64,000 nucleotides of DNA from Larkinella soli (lineage in GTDB: Bacteria > Bacteroidota > Bacteroidia > Cytophagales > Spirosomataceae). Positions 6,855-14,519 of this stretch are shown in pieces. Below the pieces are notes generated by a model. It made no database searches. It was not told where the DNA came from and was given only the letters and a program-made list of their open reading frames with translations. The translations under genes were made by a program, and so were the position numbers. Where the stretch lies: the NCBI RefSeq assembly GCF_003703975.1, contig NZ_QTJY01000002.1, forward strand, positions 434,001 to 498,000. The letters are read 5' to 3'. Within the stretch, counting starts at the first letter, position 1; every line of letters begins with the position of its first letter.

Positions 6855-6998
6855 AATTTGTAGTTACATTGAAAATTGACTCCTTTCACTTTGGTGTAGG
6901 ATAAAGATAAGACAGCCTAAGCCTGAACGGGCGGCTGTTTTTAAATGGTGTGGATATAGTCGGAAAGCTATTCGGGAATGCCCGGATAGCTTTTTTGT
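6855..6998 (+). ncRNA. Candidate small RNA or attenuated leader, copy A
   Basis: It runs from the promoter at 6818-6848 to a T-rich hairpin. Two hairpins end it: ACAGCC pairing with GGCTGT followed by TTTT (6912-6941), then AAGCTAT-CGGG pairing with CCCG-ATAGCTT followed by TTTTTG (6965-6996). Between them is AAATGGTGTGGATA (6943-6956), repeated exactly in copy B at 7170-7183. No ORF of note. It does not match an RNA family I recognise. Confidence 0.45.
6964..6997 (+). terminator. Intrinsic terminator, copy A
   Basis: Stem AAGCTAT plus CGGG with CCCG plus ATAGCTT around an AATG loop, then TTTTTTG. The same AAGCTA...TAGCTT stem, with another loop, appears in copy B. Confidence 0.75.
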
Positions 6999-7025
6999 TT
7001 TCAGGCACGCTGCTTCGTCTTCTGA

Positions 7026-7082
7026 TTTCACCTCATTTTAACCTGTCTTTAACTAAGCTTTAATGTACCAGGGGTATTTTTG
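7026..7082 (+). promoter_or_regulatory. OmpR/PhoB-type operator array and promoter P2
   Basis: Direct repeats TTTCAC, TTTAAC, TTTAAC, TTTAAT start at 7026, 7037, 7048 and 7059, an exact 11-bp pitch. The -7 box TATTTTTG begins at 7075, 16 bp after the start of the last repeat, exactly as in P1. It lies upstream of copy B of the RNA-like element and of the regulator/kinase genes at 7299-9417, implying autoregulation. Confidence 0.7.
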
Positions 7083-7089
7083 ATTCATC

Positions 7090-7230
7090 GAATTTCCGAT
7101 GTGAGTTAGCGAACATCTTACAAAGGGAAGGTTGAACGTCAAGGCAGGTGCTTCATACCATCCGCTTTGAAATGGTGTGGATAGGATGAAAAAAGCTACC
7201 TGGAGTTAGATTCCGGGTAGCTTTTTTGTT
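7090..7230 (+). ncRNA. Candidate leader or small RNA, copy B
   Basis: It runs from P2 to a T-rich hairpin: AAGCTACC (7193-7200) with GGTAGCTT (7216-7223) and a TTTTTG tail. It shares the 14-mer AAATGGTGTGGATA with copy A 227 bp upstream. The terminator lies before the regulator gene, so this is either a separate small RNA or an attenuator that limits read-through into 7299. Confidence 0.45.
7193..7228 (+). terminator. Intrinsic terminator or attenuator, copy B
   Basis: Eight-bp stem AAGCTACC/GGTAGCTT followed by TTTTTG, 70 nt before the response regulator start at 7299. Confidence 0.75.
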
Positions 7231-7298
7231 TATTTGAGTTATATAAAGGAATTTTAATAGATCAGTCTTCATTTTTGGGCAACCACCATTTTACGGTT

Positions 7299-7976
7299 AT
7301 GAAAATCCTGGTAGTGGAAGACGAGCCTAAACTCGCTTCATTCGTTAAGAAAGGGCTGGAAGAACAGTCGCACGAAGTAGACGTCGCCTTCGACGGCCAG
7401 ATTGGAAGAACGATGGCCCTGAGCAACAACTATGACGTTATCGTCCTGGATGTCAACGTCCCGAAAATGAACGGCTTCGATATTGCCCTATCGCTGCGTT
7501 CCGAACACATTAAGACTCCGATTCTGATGCTGACGGCCATGGGTTCGCTCGACAATAAGGTGGCCGGTTTTGAAGCCGGGGCCGACGACTACCTCGTCAA
7601 GCCGTTCGAGTTTCGCGAACTGCTGGCCCGGCTCCGCGCCCTCAGCAAACGCAGCATCGATACCAGTTCGCCGTCCAGCCTCCTGAAGGTGGCCGACCTC
7701 GAACTGGACCTGAACGAAAAGATCGCCCGGCGCGACGGCAAACGGATCGAGCTGACGGCCAAGGAGTTCGCCCTGCTCGAATACCTCATGCGGAACCGGG
7801 GGCGGGTCGTTTCCCGGGTCGATATTGCCGAAAAGGTCTGGGATATCCACTTCGACACCGGAACCAACGTCATCGACGTGTATGTCAACTTCCTGCGGAA
7901 AAAGATCGACAAGGATTTTCCGGTAAAATTGATTCATACGGTAATCGGAATGGGCTACATGCTGAAGGAAGAGTAA
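7299..7976 (+). CDS. OmpR-family response regulator
   Basis: 225 residues: receiver (1-120, pocket VVEDEPK, phospho-Asp51 in VIVLDVNVPKMNG, switch Thr in MLTAMGS, Lys in YLVKPFEF) and a C-terminal winged helix (about 130-225, with ELTAKEFALLEYLMRNRGRV and VDVYVNFLRKKID-type recognition region). An in-frame TTG at 7275 would add eight residues; the ATG at 7299 begins exactly at the receiver strand and is preferred. It is followed 31 bp later by its sensor kinase. The phased TTTAAC array upstream is a natural autoregulatory site. Signal unknown. Confidence 0.95.
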   Translation: MKILVVEDEPKLASFVKKGLEEQSHEVDVAFDGQIGRTMALSNNYDVIVLDVNVPKMNGFDIALSLRSEHIKTPILMLTAMGSLDNKVAGFEAGADDYLVKPFEFRELLARLRALSKRSIDTSSPSSLLKVADLELDLNEKIARRDGKRIELTAKEFALLEYLMRNRGRVVSRVDIAEKVWDIHFDTGTNVIDVYVNFLRKKIDKDFPVKLIHTVIGMGYMLKEE

Positions 7977-8007
7977 GTCTCCCCTCCTCTTTACCCACGG
8001 CCGACCT

Positions 8008-9417
8008 ATGAATATCCGGACCCGACTGACCGTCCTTTTTGCGCTGCTGGTGGGCTCGATCATCCTCCTGTTCTCCCTGACCATCTATTATCTCTTCGAC
8101 CAGTACCGGGAGCGTGAATTTTACGACCGCCTTCACCAGAAAGCCATCACCACCGTCCAGCTGCTGGAAGACGTACCTGAAGTTACCGAAGAGATGCTCC
8201 GCCGGATCGAGGTGAACTATATGGCGCTCTACCGGGGCCACGTGACCATCTACCAGACCGACAACCGCATCCTTTATACTACGGACTCCAAACCGGAGAT
8301 CGTCTCTCCCCAGTTTCTCGAGCAGGTGCGGAACGGTCGGGAAATCTTCCAGCGGAACGGCGAACTTGAAATGCTGGGCGTCCGGTATATCGACCACCGG
8401 AAGCAGGTGCTGGTGGTGGTGGCGACGGCCATCGACCGCTACGGCTTCTCTAAACTTGAATGGCTGCGGGAAATCCTGCTCATCAGCTGGCTGTCCAGTA
8501 TGGTGATCGTGCTGCTGGCCGGCTGGTTTTTTGCCGGAGACGCCCTCAAGCCGGTTTCCGACATCATCGATCAGGTCAACGCCATCTCGGCCACCAACAT
8601 CCATGCCCGGCTGCGGATCGGCCGGGCCAGGGACGAACTGGCCAAACTGGCGGCCACCTTCAACGAAATGCTCAACCGGCTGGAGGATGCGTTCATCCTT
8701 CAGAAAAACTTCGTTTCCCATGCCTCCCACGAGCTGCGTACCCCCCTGACGGTGATGATGGGCCAGGTAGACGTCGCGCTGATGCAGCCCCGCAGCGAAG
8801 CGGAGTACCGGCAGGTGCTGGAGGGCGTTCTGGAAGAAGGAAAAAAGATGAATAACCTTGTCAACGGGCTGCTGGAACTGGCCCACGCCAATTCCGATGC
8901 GGCTACCATTTCCTTCCGGCCGGTCCGGGTCGACGAATTGCTCTGGCACGGCCGCGCCCTCCTGACTCAGAAGAATCCCGAATACCATATCGAAATCGAA
9001 TACGAGCAACTGCCTGAAAATGAAGAAGATCTGATCGTTCTCGGCGAGGAAGCGCTGCTTCAGATGGCCTTCCAGAACCTCATGGAAAACGGGTGCAAAT
9101 ATTCGCACGACCACCGCATCGTGATCACCCTCGTGGCGGAAAACGACCACATCCGGCTGAACTTCACCGACCACGGAACCGGCATACCGCCCGACGACCT
9201 TCCCCACCTCTTCGAACCTTTCTTCCGTTCCGAAATCACCTCCGGCGTGTCGGGCCACGGCATCGGGCTGGCCCTGACCCACCGGATCATCACCATTCAC
9301 AAGGGCCAGATCGACATCGAGTCCACCCTTGGGCAGGGAACTACCGTCCGGGTGGCGCTGCCCGCCCTACAGCCCAGTTCGGCCCGAAAACCGGTTGTGT
9401 ACGAACTCGATAAATAG
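8008..9417 (+). CDS. Membrane sensor histidine kinase, partner of the OmpR-type regulator
   Basis: 469 residues. Two membrane helices (about 8-30 and 153-176) enclose a periplasmic sensor of some 120 residues; then HAMP (about 175-230), HisKA with phospho-His241 in SHASHELRTPLT, and a HATPase domain with N box NLMENGCKYS, G1 FTDHGTGIP, F box LFEPFFRS and G2 GHGIGLAL. It resembles CusS/QseC-type kinases, but no metal-binding motif is evident in the sensor part. It pairs with the regulator at 7299-7976. Downstream is a convergent gene with a GGATCGG/CCGATCC hairpin between. Confidence 0.95.
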   Translation: MNIRTRLTVLFALLVGSIILLFSLTIYYLFDQYREREFYDRLHQKAITTVQLLEDVPEVTEEMLRRIEVNYMALYRGHVTIYQTDNRILYTTDSKPEIVSPQFLEQVRNGREIFQRNGELEMLGVRYIDHRKQVLVVVATAIDRYGFSKLEWLREILLISWLSSMVIVLLAGWFFAGDALKPVSDIIDQVNAISATNIHARLRIGRARDELAKLAATFNEMLNRLEDAFILQKNFVSHASHELRTPLTVMMGQVDVALMQPRSEAEYRQVLEGVLEEGKKMNNLVNGLLELAHANSDAATISFRPVRVDELLWHGRALLTQKNPEYHIEIEYEQLPENEEDLIVLGEEALLQMAFQNLMENGCKYSHDHRIVITLVAENDHIRLNFTDHGTGIPPDDLPHLFEPFFRSEITSGVSGHGIGLALTHRIITIHKGQIDIESTLGQGTTVRVALPALQPSSARKPVVYELDK

Positions 9418-9431
9418 CCGTTCAGTCTGTT

Positions 9432-9454
9432 GGATCGGCCCCCATAACCGATCC
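9432..9454. terminator. Hairpin between convergent genes
   Basis: GGATCGG (9432-9438) pairs with CCGATCC (9448-9454). No T tract, so it is a weak or factor-dependent terminator at best. Confidence 0.4.
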
Positions 9455-9478
9455 GATCATCGACGACCACCCGCTTTG

Positions 9479-9949
9479 TCAATTCCGCTTCAGGACAGCT
9501 TCGAGATCGGCCGGTGAATAGTGGATGTTTTTCAGCGTCTTCTGGTCGGCCGTCCGGTAGACCAGGTATTTCCCCTCCGACTCGACATAGTGGCAGTCGA
9601 CGCCCTTTTCCCGGTAATGCCGGACCGTGGCTTCGGCTTCCTCCACCGACAGGCAAGCCTTGCTGAGGTTGGAGCGCTGGACCTCGTCGAACAGCGCCTT
9701 GAACTGCCCGCCCAGACCAAATTCCAGCACCGCTCCGGACAGCACATACTGAAGGTCGCAGAGCGCGTCGGCAATCCCGACCAGGTCTTTTTCCAGAATG
9801 GCTACCTCCAGTTCCTTCAATTCTTCGGCCAGCAGGGCCACCCGAAGCTGACAGCGGGTTTCAGACGGTATTTCCGGCTTTTCCAGAACCGGGTGATGAA
9901 AGGTACGGTGGAACTCGGCAACGGCGTTCAGTGAATCTGGTGACTGCAT
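9479..9949 (-). CDS. All-alpha NTP pyrophosphohydrolase (MazG/HisE-like)
   Basis: 156 residues. The metal-binding pattern is visible: LAEELKELE in one helix followed about 20 residues later by DALCDLQYV, the EExxE...ExxD arrangement of all-alpha NTP pyrophosphatases. Such enzymes cleave nucleoside triphosphates to monophosphate and pyrophosphate, often for nucleotide-pool cleaning. The C-terminal half (VESEGKYLVYRTADQKT...) is an added domain found in phage- and Bacteroidota-type members. It lies 5 bp upstream of the marC-like gene on the same strand. The substrate is not predictable. Confidence 0.75.
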   Translation of the reverse strand: MQSPDSLNAVAEFHRTFHHPVLEKPEIPSETRCQLRVALLAEELKELEVAILEKDLVGIADALCDLQYVLSGAVLEFGLGGQFKALFDEVQRSNLSKACLSVEEAEATVRHYREKGVDCHYVESEGKYLVYRTADQKTLKNIHYSPADLEAVLKRN

Positions 9950-9954
9950 ATCGG

Positions 9955-10518
9955 TTAAAAGTTATTCTTAAACAGTTTGATGGCGATGGCGAGCAGGATG
10001 ATTCCGAACACCTTTCTCAGGATATTGGTGCCGCCCGGACCCAGCCGGGTTTCGATCCAGGCCGACGATTTCAGCACCACGTAGATCAGGATCAGATTGA
10101 CCAGAATTCCCATCAGGATATTCGAAGTCGCATACTCGGCCTTCAGCGACAGGATGGTAGTCATGGTGCCGGCTCCGGCAATGAGCGGAAAGGCAATCGG
10201 CACGATGTGCGACGCTCCGGCGGTCTGCTGGTCTTCCTTGAAAATATTGCGGCCCAGAATCATTTCCAGCCCGATCAGAAAAATAACGATCGCCCCGGCC
10301 ACGGCAAACGAGGATACGTCGACGCCGAACAGCTTCAGCAGCGACTCGCCCACAAACAGAAATGACACCATCAGCAGGCCCGACGCCAGCGTCGCCTTTT
10401 CGGACTCGATCCGCCCCACCTTCTTCCGGATGTCGATGATCACCGGCAGGGAGCCGACGACGTCGATCACCGAAAACAGAATCAGCGTAACCGATGCGAT
10501 TTCTTTGATATTGAGCAT
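9955..10518 (-). CDS. MarC-family integral membrane protein
   Basis: 187 residues from the ATG at 10518. About six hydrophobic segments (ASVTLILFSVIDVVGSLPVI, ATLASGLLMVSFLFVG, SFAVAGAIVIFLIGLEMIL, HIVPIAFPLIAGAGTMTTIL, MGILVNLILIYVVLKS, VFGIILLAIAIKLF) with the family motifs DVVGSLP and PLIAGAGTM. It is an inner-membrane protein of unknown transport role; the old link to multiple antibiotic resistance has not held up. A longer in-frame reading to 11034 exists but runs antisense-like through the aminotransferase and was rejected. It lies between the aminotransferase and the pyrophosphohydrolase on the same strand. Confidence 0.88.
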   Translation of the reverse strand: MLNIKEIASVTLILFSVIDVVGSLPVIIDIRKKVGRIESEKATLASGLLMVSFLFVGESLLKLFGVDVSSFAVAGAIVIFLIGLEMILGRNIFKEDQQTAGASHIVPIAFPLIAGAGTMTTILSLKAEYATSNILMGILVNLILIYVVLKSSAWIETRLGPGGTNILRKVFGIILLAIAIKLFKNNF

Positions 10519-10532
10519 AATACAGCTACGAC

Positions 10533-11546
10533 TCAGCGGCCGTAGGTTCGTAAAAAATCCTTTAGGACGGTGATCTCGCTTTCGTCGATCGCCGGAAAGT
10601 TGGCAATGCGGAAGGTGGTATTCTTCCAGTCGCCGTAGCCGTTGCCGATCGTGATGCCGGCCCGGAGTGCTTCGGCTTTCACGGCCCGGATGGCCTCTTC
10701 TTCTCCCAGCACGGCGATGACGGTATCCGACCGGTGTTCGGGCTGGTCGATCAGCAGGTTCCACCGGGTTTCCTCTTCGATGAACCGGTACCAGGAGGCC
10801 GCCCGCTGCCGCAGCACCGCATCCACGGTTCCGATGGGCGGCACCTGCTGTAAGACCCTCATCAGCAAATAAATACCGAGACTGTTGGGCGTATAGGGCG
10901 TCTGAAACTTCTCCATGTTTTCGTGGATGAACAGCAGGCTGTTGTAATACTGCCGGTCGCCGATGATCCGGGCCCGTTCCAGGGCCGCCGGCGAATAGAT
11001 CATCAGACCCAGACCGGGCGGCAGCCCAAGGCATTTCTGCACCGAAGCGAACCAGACGTCGGCCAGCCGCCAGTCGAAGGCCAGTCCGCCCAGCGAGGAG
11101 ACGGCATCGACGGCGATCAGGCCCGTAAACTGCTCCCGAAACTGCTTCAGGGTTTCCATGCGGACCTGCGTTCCGTTGGAGGTTTCATTCTGCACCACGC
11201 AAAGGACGTCCGCTTCTCCCGGCATGAGAGCGGGTTTAATCCGGTGGGCGTATTCCATCCATTTTTTCCCGAACGCCCCGCTGTACGGATGCAGGCTGTT
11301 GGCGACGGTCAGCGACTGGGCGACGATCTCCCAGCACTCGGTGGCCGAAGAGACGAAAAAGATGTGGTATTCCTCCGGCACGGCCAGTTTTTCGTGCAGC
11401 AGCCGCAGGGTCTCTTTCACGATGTCCATGAAACCGGAGCTGCGGTGATTCAGACTCACCACCCCCGACAGCACCGCTTCCTGCGCAAAACCGGCCACGG
11501 CAGGATATACCTTCGAAGGACCGGGATAAAATGTGATCATAGCCAA
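10533..11546 (-). CDS. Class V aminotransferase, phosphoserine aminotransferase-like
   Basis: 337 residues. It opens with TFYPGPSKVYP, the SerC/alanine-glyoxylate signature, has VDAVSSLGG around the PLP-stacking region and the Schiff-base Lys in SVQKCLGLPPGLG. Fold-type I PLP enzyme, transferring an amino group from glutamate or alanine to a 2-oxo acid. Bacteroidota SerC proteins share this start, so serine synthesis is likely, but no serA lies beside it and the substrate cannot be fixed from sequence. MITFYPG, two codons in, is an alternative start. It lies 11 bp from aroQ, so it is probably co-transcribed. Confidence 0.8.
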   Translation of the reverse strand: MAMITFYPGPSKVYPAVAGFAQEAVLSGVVSLNHRSSGFMDIVKETLRLLHEKLAVPEEYHIFFVSSATECWEIVAQSLTVANSLHPYSGAFGKKWMEYAHRIKPALMPGEADVLCVVQNETSNGTQVRMETLKQFREQFTGLIAVDAVSSLGGLAFDWRLADVWFASVQKCLGLPPGLGLMIYSPAALERARIIGDRQYYNSLLFIHENMEKFQTPYTPNSLGIYLLMRVLQQVPPIGTVDAVLRQRAASWYRFIEEETRWNLLIDQPEHRSDTVIAVLGEEEAIRAVKAEALRAGITIGNGYGDWKNTTFRIANFPAIDESEITVLKDFLRTYGR

Positions 11547-11557
11547 CTCCTTACCTC

Positions 11558-11986
11558 TTAAACTCCCAGACTCAACAGATACCGCACCGCCAGTTCATAT
11601 CCCATCAGGCCCAGGCCGACGATGACGCCCCTGCACTTAGCCGACAGGTAGCTGTGATGGCGGTAGGTTTCGCGGGCGTGGACGTTGGAAATATGGACCT
11701 CCACGGCCGGCGCCGTTACGGCGGAGAGGGCATCGGCGAGAGCAATGGACGTGTGCGTCAGCGCCCCGGCGTTGATGACGATGCCGTCGACCGAAAACCC
11801 GAGTTCGTGAATCTTGTCGATCAGTTCTCCTTCATGGTTCGACTGAAAATACCGGATCTGAATGTCGGGAAAGACCAGTTCGACGGTTTGAAGGTAGTCG
11901 ACGAACGAGCGGTTTCCGTAGATTTCCGGCTCCCGCTTGCCCAGCAGGTTCAGGTTCGGGCCGTTCAGGATGAGAATTTGTTTCAT
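11558..11986 (-). CDS. aroQ: Type II 3-dehydroquinate dehydratase
   Basis: 142 residues from the ATG at 11986 (MKQILILNGPNLNLLGKREP), the usual start and length for the dodecameric type II enzyme; an upstream in-frame start at 12055 has no support. Catalytic Tyr in EPEIYG, Arg/Glu in the flexible loop, substrate-binding NAGALTHTSIAL, His in VEVHISNVHARE and the closing Ser region are all present. It dehydrates 3-dehydroquinate to 3-dehydroshikimate in aromatic amino acid synthesis. Divergent from the recombinase gene 73 bp away. Confidence 0.96.
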   Translation of the reverse strand: MKQILILNGPNLNLLGKREPEIYGNRSFVDYLQTVELVFPDIQIRYFQSNHEGELIDKIHELGFSVDGIVINAGALTHTSIALADALSAVTAPAVEVHISNVHARETYRHHSYLSAKCRGVIVGLGLMGYELAVRYLLSLGV

Positions 11987-12059
11987 GAGAGGAAGCGGTT
12001 TTCTTTGTAGTTCCAGCGAAGGCCGCAGGGCCGAAACCGCCGGAGCGACCATCACCGGT

Positions 12060-12992
12060 ATGTGGCAAAGTTACATCAACGCATTTAAAAACTACCTGAA
12101 ACTCGAACGCTCGCTGGCCGAAAACTCCGTAGAAGCCTATTTACGGGATGTGGAAAAGCTGCGGGAATATCTGGACCTGAGCGGCCAGTCCACCCCGCCC
12201 GCCCAGGTCTCCGAAGATCAGTTGTTTCAGTATCTCGGTTATCTGACAGAAATGGGGCTTTCGGCTCAATCACAGGCCCGGATGCTCTCCGGACTCAAAG
12301 CCTTCTATAAATTTCTCCTGCTGGAAAACGGCCTTCAGCATGACCCGACCCAGCTGATCGAAGGGCCGAAACTGAGCCGCAAACTGCCCGACACGCTCAG
12401 CTACCCCGAAATCGAGGCCATTCTGAGCGCGGTCGACCTCTCCACCCCCGGCGGCACCCGCGACCGGGCCATGCTGGAAGTGCTCTACGGCTCGGGACTG
12501 CGCGTTTCCGAACTCCTCGACCTGCGGCTGACCAACTGTTATTTCGAAGTGGGATTTATCCGGGTCGTCGGGAAGGGGAATAAAATGCGGCTGGTGCCGA
12601 TCGGAAAGGACGCCGTCAAATTCACCACCATCTACGTCGAACAGGTCCGCAGCCACCTGGAGGTTCAGAAGGACGCCGAAGACGTGATCTTCCTGAACCT
12701 GCGGGGAGGAACGCTGTCGCGGGTGTCGGTCTTCAAGACCATCAAAAAGCTGGCCCTGGAAGCCGGGGTCAAAAAAACCATCAGCCCGCACACCTTCCGG
12801 CATTCATTTGCCACGCACCTCATCGAAGGCGGGGCCGACCTGCGGGCGGTGCAGCAGATGCTGGGCCACGAGTCGATCACGACGACGGAAATTTACACTC
12901 ACCTGGACCGCGACTATCTGAAACAGATCGTCACCGACTTTCATCCGCGTTCCGGGAAGGCCGCCTTCCCTAACCGGCGAACCGGGTCCTGA
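12060..12992 (+). CDS. Tyrosine recombinase XerC/XerD
   Basis: 310 residues from the ATG at 12060 (MWQSYINAFKNYLKLERSL); an in-frame start at 11937 overlaps aroQ and is unlikely. It has an N-terminal SAM-like core-binding domain (1-95) and a catalytic domain with Arg148 (GSGLRVSEL), Lys172 (GKGNKMRLVP), His244-x-x-Arg247 (HTFRHSFA), His270 (LGHESI) and nucleophile Tyr279. Length and stand-alone context, without integrase or transposon neighbours, fit a housekeeping XerD that resolves chromosome dimers at dif with a partner. XerC versus XerD cannot be decided from this sequence alone. Confidence 0.93.
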   Translation: MWQSYINAFKNYLKLERSLAENSVEAYLRDVEKLREYLDLSGQSTPPAQVSEDQLFQYLGYLTEMGLSAQSQARMLSGLKAFYKFLLLENGLQHDPTQLIEGPKLSRKLPDTLSYPEIEAILSAVDLSTPGGTRDRAMLEVLYGSGLRVSELLDLRLTNCYFEVGFIRVVGKGNKMRLVPIGKDAVKFTTIYVEQVRSHLEVQKDAEDVIFLNLRGGTLSRVSVFKTIKKLALEAGVKKTISPHTFRHSFATHLIEGGADLRAVQQMLGHESITTTEIYTHLDRDYLKQIVTDFHPRSGKAAFPNRRTGS

Positions 12993-12999
12993 AGGCGAT

Positions 13000-13581
13000 T
13001 TATTTCGGCAGGAGCACCTTGCAGACGCAGGTGGTTTTAGCCGTCACGGTAGTGGCTTCGTCGACCAGCGCAAAACCGTCTTTGATGCTGTTCCAGAGCT
13101 TGTCGCTGCGCTTGTGATTATTGATCGTCACGATCAGCAGGCCGCCGGGTTTCAGATACTGCGAAAACCGCTGCAGCGTTTTCAGCGGGTGTTTGCTGTA
13201 ATAGATGACCTCGTTGAAGATAATCAGATCGAACGTACCGTCGGGTTCATAAGTGTCCATGTCGCCGACCCGGTAGGTGCATTTTTCATCGGCCTGAGCA
13301 CGGGCGTTCTCGACGGCCACATCCGCAATGTCGAGGCCGACGAACCGCCCGTAATTCTGAGCCTGAAGGCGCTGCTGGAGCAGTCCTTCCCCGCAGCCCA
13401 CTTCCATCACCTCCGGCTGACCGGGTTTCAGGTATTTGACATACCCGACGATGACGCTGAACCGGGCCAGTTCGTCGATGGCTTTCAGCCCATCCCAGAG
13501 ACCCTTATCATACTGGTAATTCCAGCGGTCGCGGTTGATTCGCAGGACTTTGCGTTTAAAGAAAGACGTCAATGCGTTCAT
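13000..13581 (-). CDS. Class I SAM-dependent methyltransferase
   Basis: 193 residues. Rossmann motif I is EVGCGEGLL, motif II acidic residue in FVGLDIADVAVENAR, then YRVGDMDTYEPDGTFDLIIFNEVIYY and LKPGGLLIVTINNH, a complete methyltransferase core of the UbiE/COQ5-like clan. The N-terminus is basic (FFKRKVLRINRDRW). No substrate domain is present. It ends 7 bp from the convergent recombinase gene. A small membrane protein gene lies upstream on the same strand. Confidence 0.85.
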   Translation of the reverse strand: MNALTSFFKRKVLRINRDRWNYQYDKGLWDGLKAIDELARFSVIVGYVKYLKPGQPEVMEVGCGEGLLQQRLQAQNYGRFVGLDIADVAVENARAQADEKCTYRVGDMDTYEPDGTFDLIIFNEVIYYSKHPLKTLQRFSQYLKPGGLLIVTINNHKRSDKLWNSIKDGFALVDEATTVTAKTTCVCKVLLPK

Positions 13582-13624
13582 GGAGACGGGGTTAGGCGCT
13601 CAAAATAGAGATTTTCCGGCAAAC

Positions 13625-13855
13625 TTACCGCCCGGTCGTGTCGGAAGCCCGTTCGTCGAACCGCAGCGTATCGGCCACATCCAGGGCAGTGGAGTCGATG
13701 GCCGTCCCGTCCGGTTCGACCGGCAGGGCCCGTTCGAGCTGCCGCCGTTTGTTCCAGGGGGCCGTGGTGCGCCGGGCCATATCGACGGCGAAGAAGACAA
13801 TGACGGCAGTAAAAATCAGGGCGATGATAAAAAGGACTCGCCGGTTACGATTCAT
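13625..13855 (-). CDS. Small single-pass membrane protein, unknown function
   Basis: 76 residues: basic start MNRNRR, one hydrophobic helix (VLFIIALIFTAVIVFFAVDMA), then a polar C-terminal tail of about 45 residues with Asp/Arg. The stop of the SixA-like gene at 13860 lies 4 bp upstream, so the two are likely co-expressed. No family recognised. Accepted because of the clean membrane helix with positive-inside start and the tight spacing. Confidence 0.6.
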   Translation of the reverse strand: MNRNRRVLFIIALIFTAVIVFFAVDMARRTTAPWNKRRQLERALPVEPDGTAIDSTALDVADTLRFDERASDTTGR

Positions 13856-13859
13856 ACGG

Positions 13860-14360
13860 TTAATCTTTCAGTTGTTTGGGAGACACGACGCTGACCAGCC
13901 GGCCGGTCCGCCCCGATACCTCCGCCCAGCGAAGGTCGTCAAATTCAATGGTTACGGTCGCTCCCTTGCTCAGTGAACCGACGTCGGCATGGGTCAGGAA
14001 CTCGGCGAAATAGGAGATGTCGGGATTGTGCCCGAACAGCATGGCCGACTGCCAGTTCTCGTTCAGGCCGTTGATGGCGGCCATGTAGGCTTTCGGTCCG
14101 CCGTCGAACAGCTTTTCGTCCAGGAGGATCGTTTCGGGGTCGATTTTCAGCTGCTCCGCCACCACCTTGCCCGTGTCGCGGGCCCGGTTGGCCGTGCTGC
14201 TGATCAGACAATCCGGCTGGATACCCTGGGCGGCCAGATGCCGGCCCATTCTCGCGGCCGCCATGATCCCTTCCGGTACCAGATCGCGGTCGTGATCCCG
14301 CTGGAACATCGCCCGGTCCTCGGCCTTGGCGTGACGAACGAGATAAAGCGTTTTTTTCAT
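13860..14360 (-). CDS. SixA-like phosphohistidine phosphatase
   Basis: 166 residues from the ATG at 14360 (MKKTLYLVRHAKAED). RHA motif with the catalytic His in LVRHAKAE, Arg in SSTANRARDTG and second His in MLFGHNPDIS; this is the small SixA branch of the histidine phosphatase superfamily. In E. coli SixA dephosphorylates His-containing phosphotransfer proteins; here the target could be a phosphorelay or PTS-like protein. An in-frame start at 14390 adds ten residues and overlaps the probable promoter zone, so it is not used. Confidence 0.85.
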   Translation of the reverse strand: MKKTLYLVRHAKAEDRAMFQRDHDRDLVPEGIMAAARMGRHLAAQGIQPDCLISSTANRARDTGKVVAEQLKIDPETILLDEKLFDGGPKAYMAAINGLNENWQSAMLFGHNPDISYFAEFLTHADVGSLSKGATVTIEFDDLRWAEVSGRTGRLVSVVSPKQLKD

Positions 14361-14443
14361 TGGAGCGGTTAAGAAACGTGAATTTCCCAAAACTAATCAT
14401 TCTGACAAAAACACTACCGACTTCCGGCCCGGAGTGTTTCATA

Positions 14444-14477
14444 TTGACCCGATAACCCCTGAAATTTCGTATCTTTG
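14444..14477 (+). promoter_or_regulatory. Promoter of prfC
   Basis: TTG (14444-14446), a 23-base spacer and a perfect -7 box TATCTTTG (14470-14477). Start near 14484 gives a leader of about 36 nt to the ATG at 14520, arguing against a longer reading frame from 14475. Confidence 0.7.
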
Positions 14478-14519
14478 CGCTTTGCTGCGGTTTACGGAAA
14501 TCACGGCGTTTTGATAGAT

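Noticed and set aside
1613-7298. tRNA or other known structured RNA genes in the long gaps
   Set aside because: No cloverleaf with a TTC-type arm and no known riboswitch core was seen when reading the gaps on both strands.
7885-9300. A 471-codon minus-strand frame opposite the sensor kinase
   Set aside because: The plus-strand frame has every kinase motif in order; the opposite frame has none.
9955-11034. Long minus-strand frame joining the marC-like gene to extra N-terminal sequence
   Set aside because: The first 170 codons overlap the aminotransferase in another frame and are Ala/Gly/Arg-rich; MarC begins properly at the ATG at 10518.
12060-12992. Tyrosine recombinase as an integrase marking a mobile island
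   Set aside because: Flanked by housekeeping genes, no tRNA or direct repeats, and its length and motifs fit XerC/XerD.
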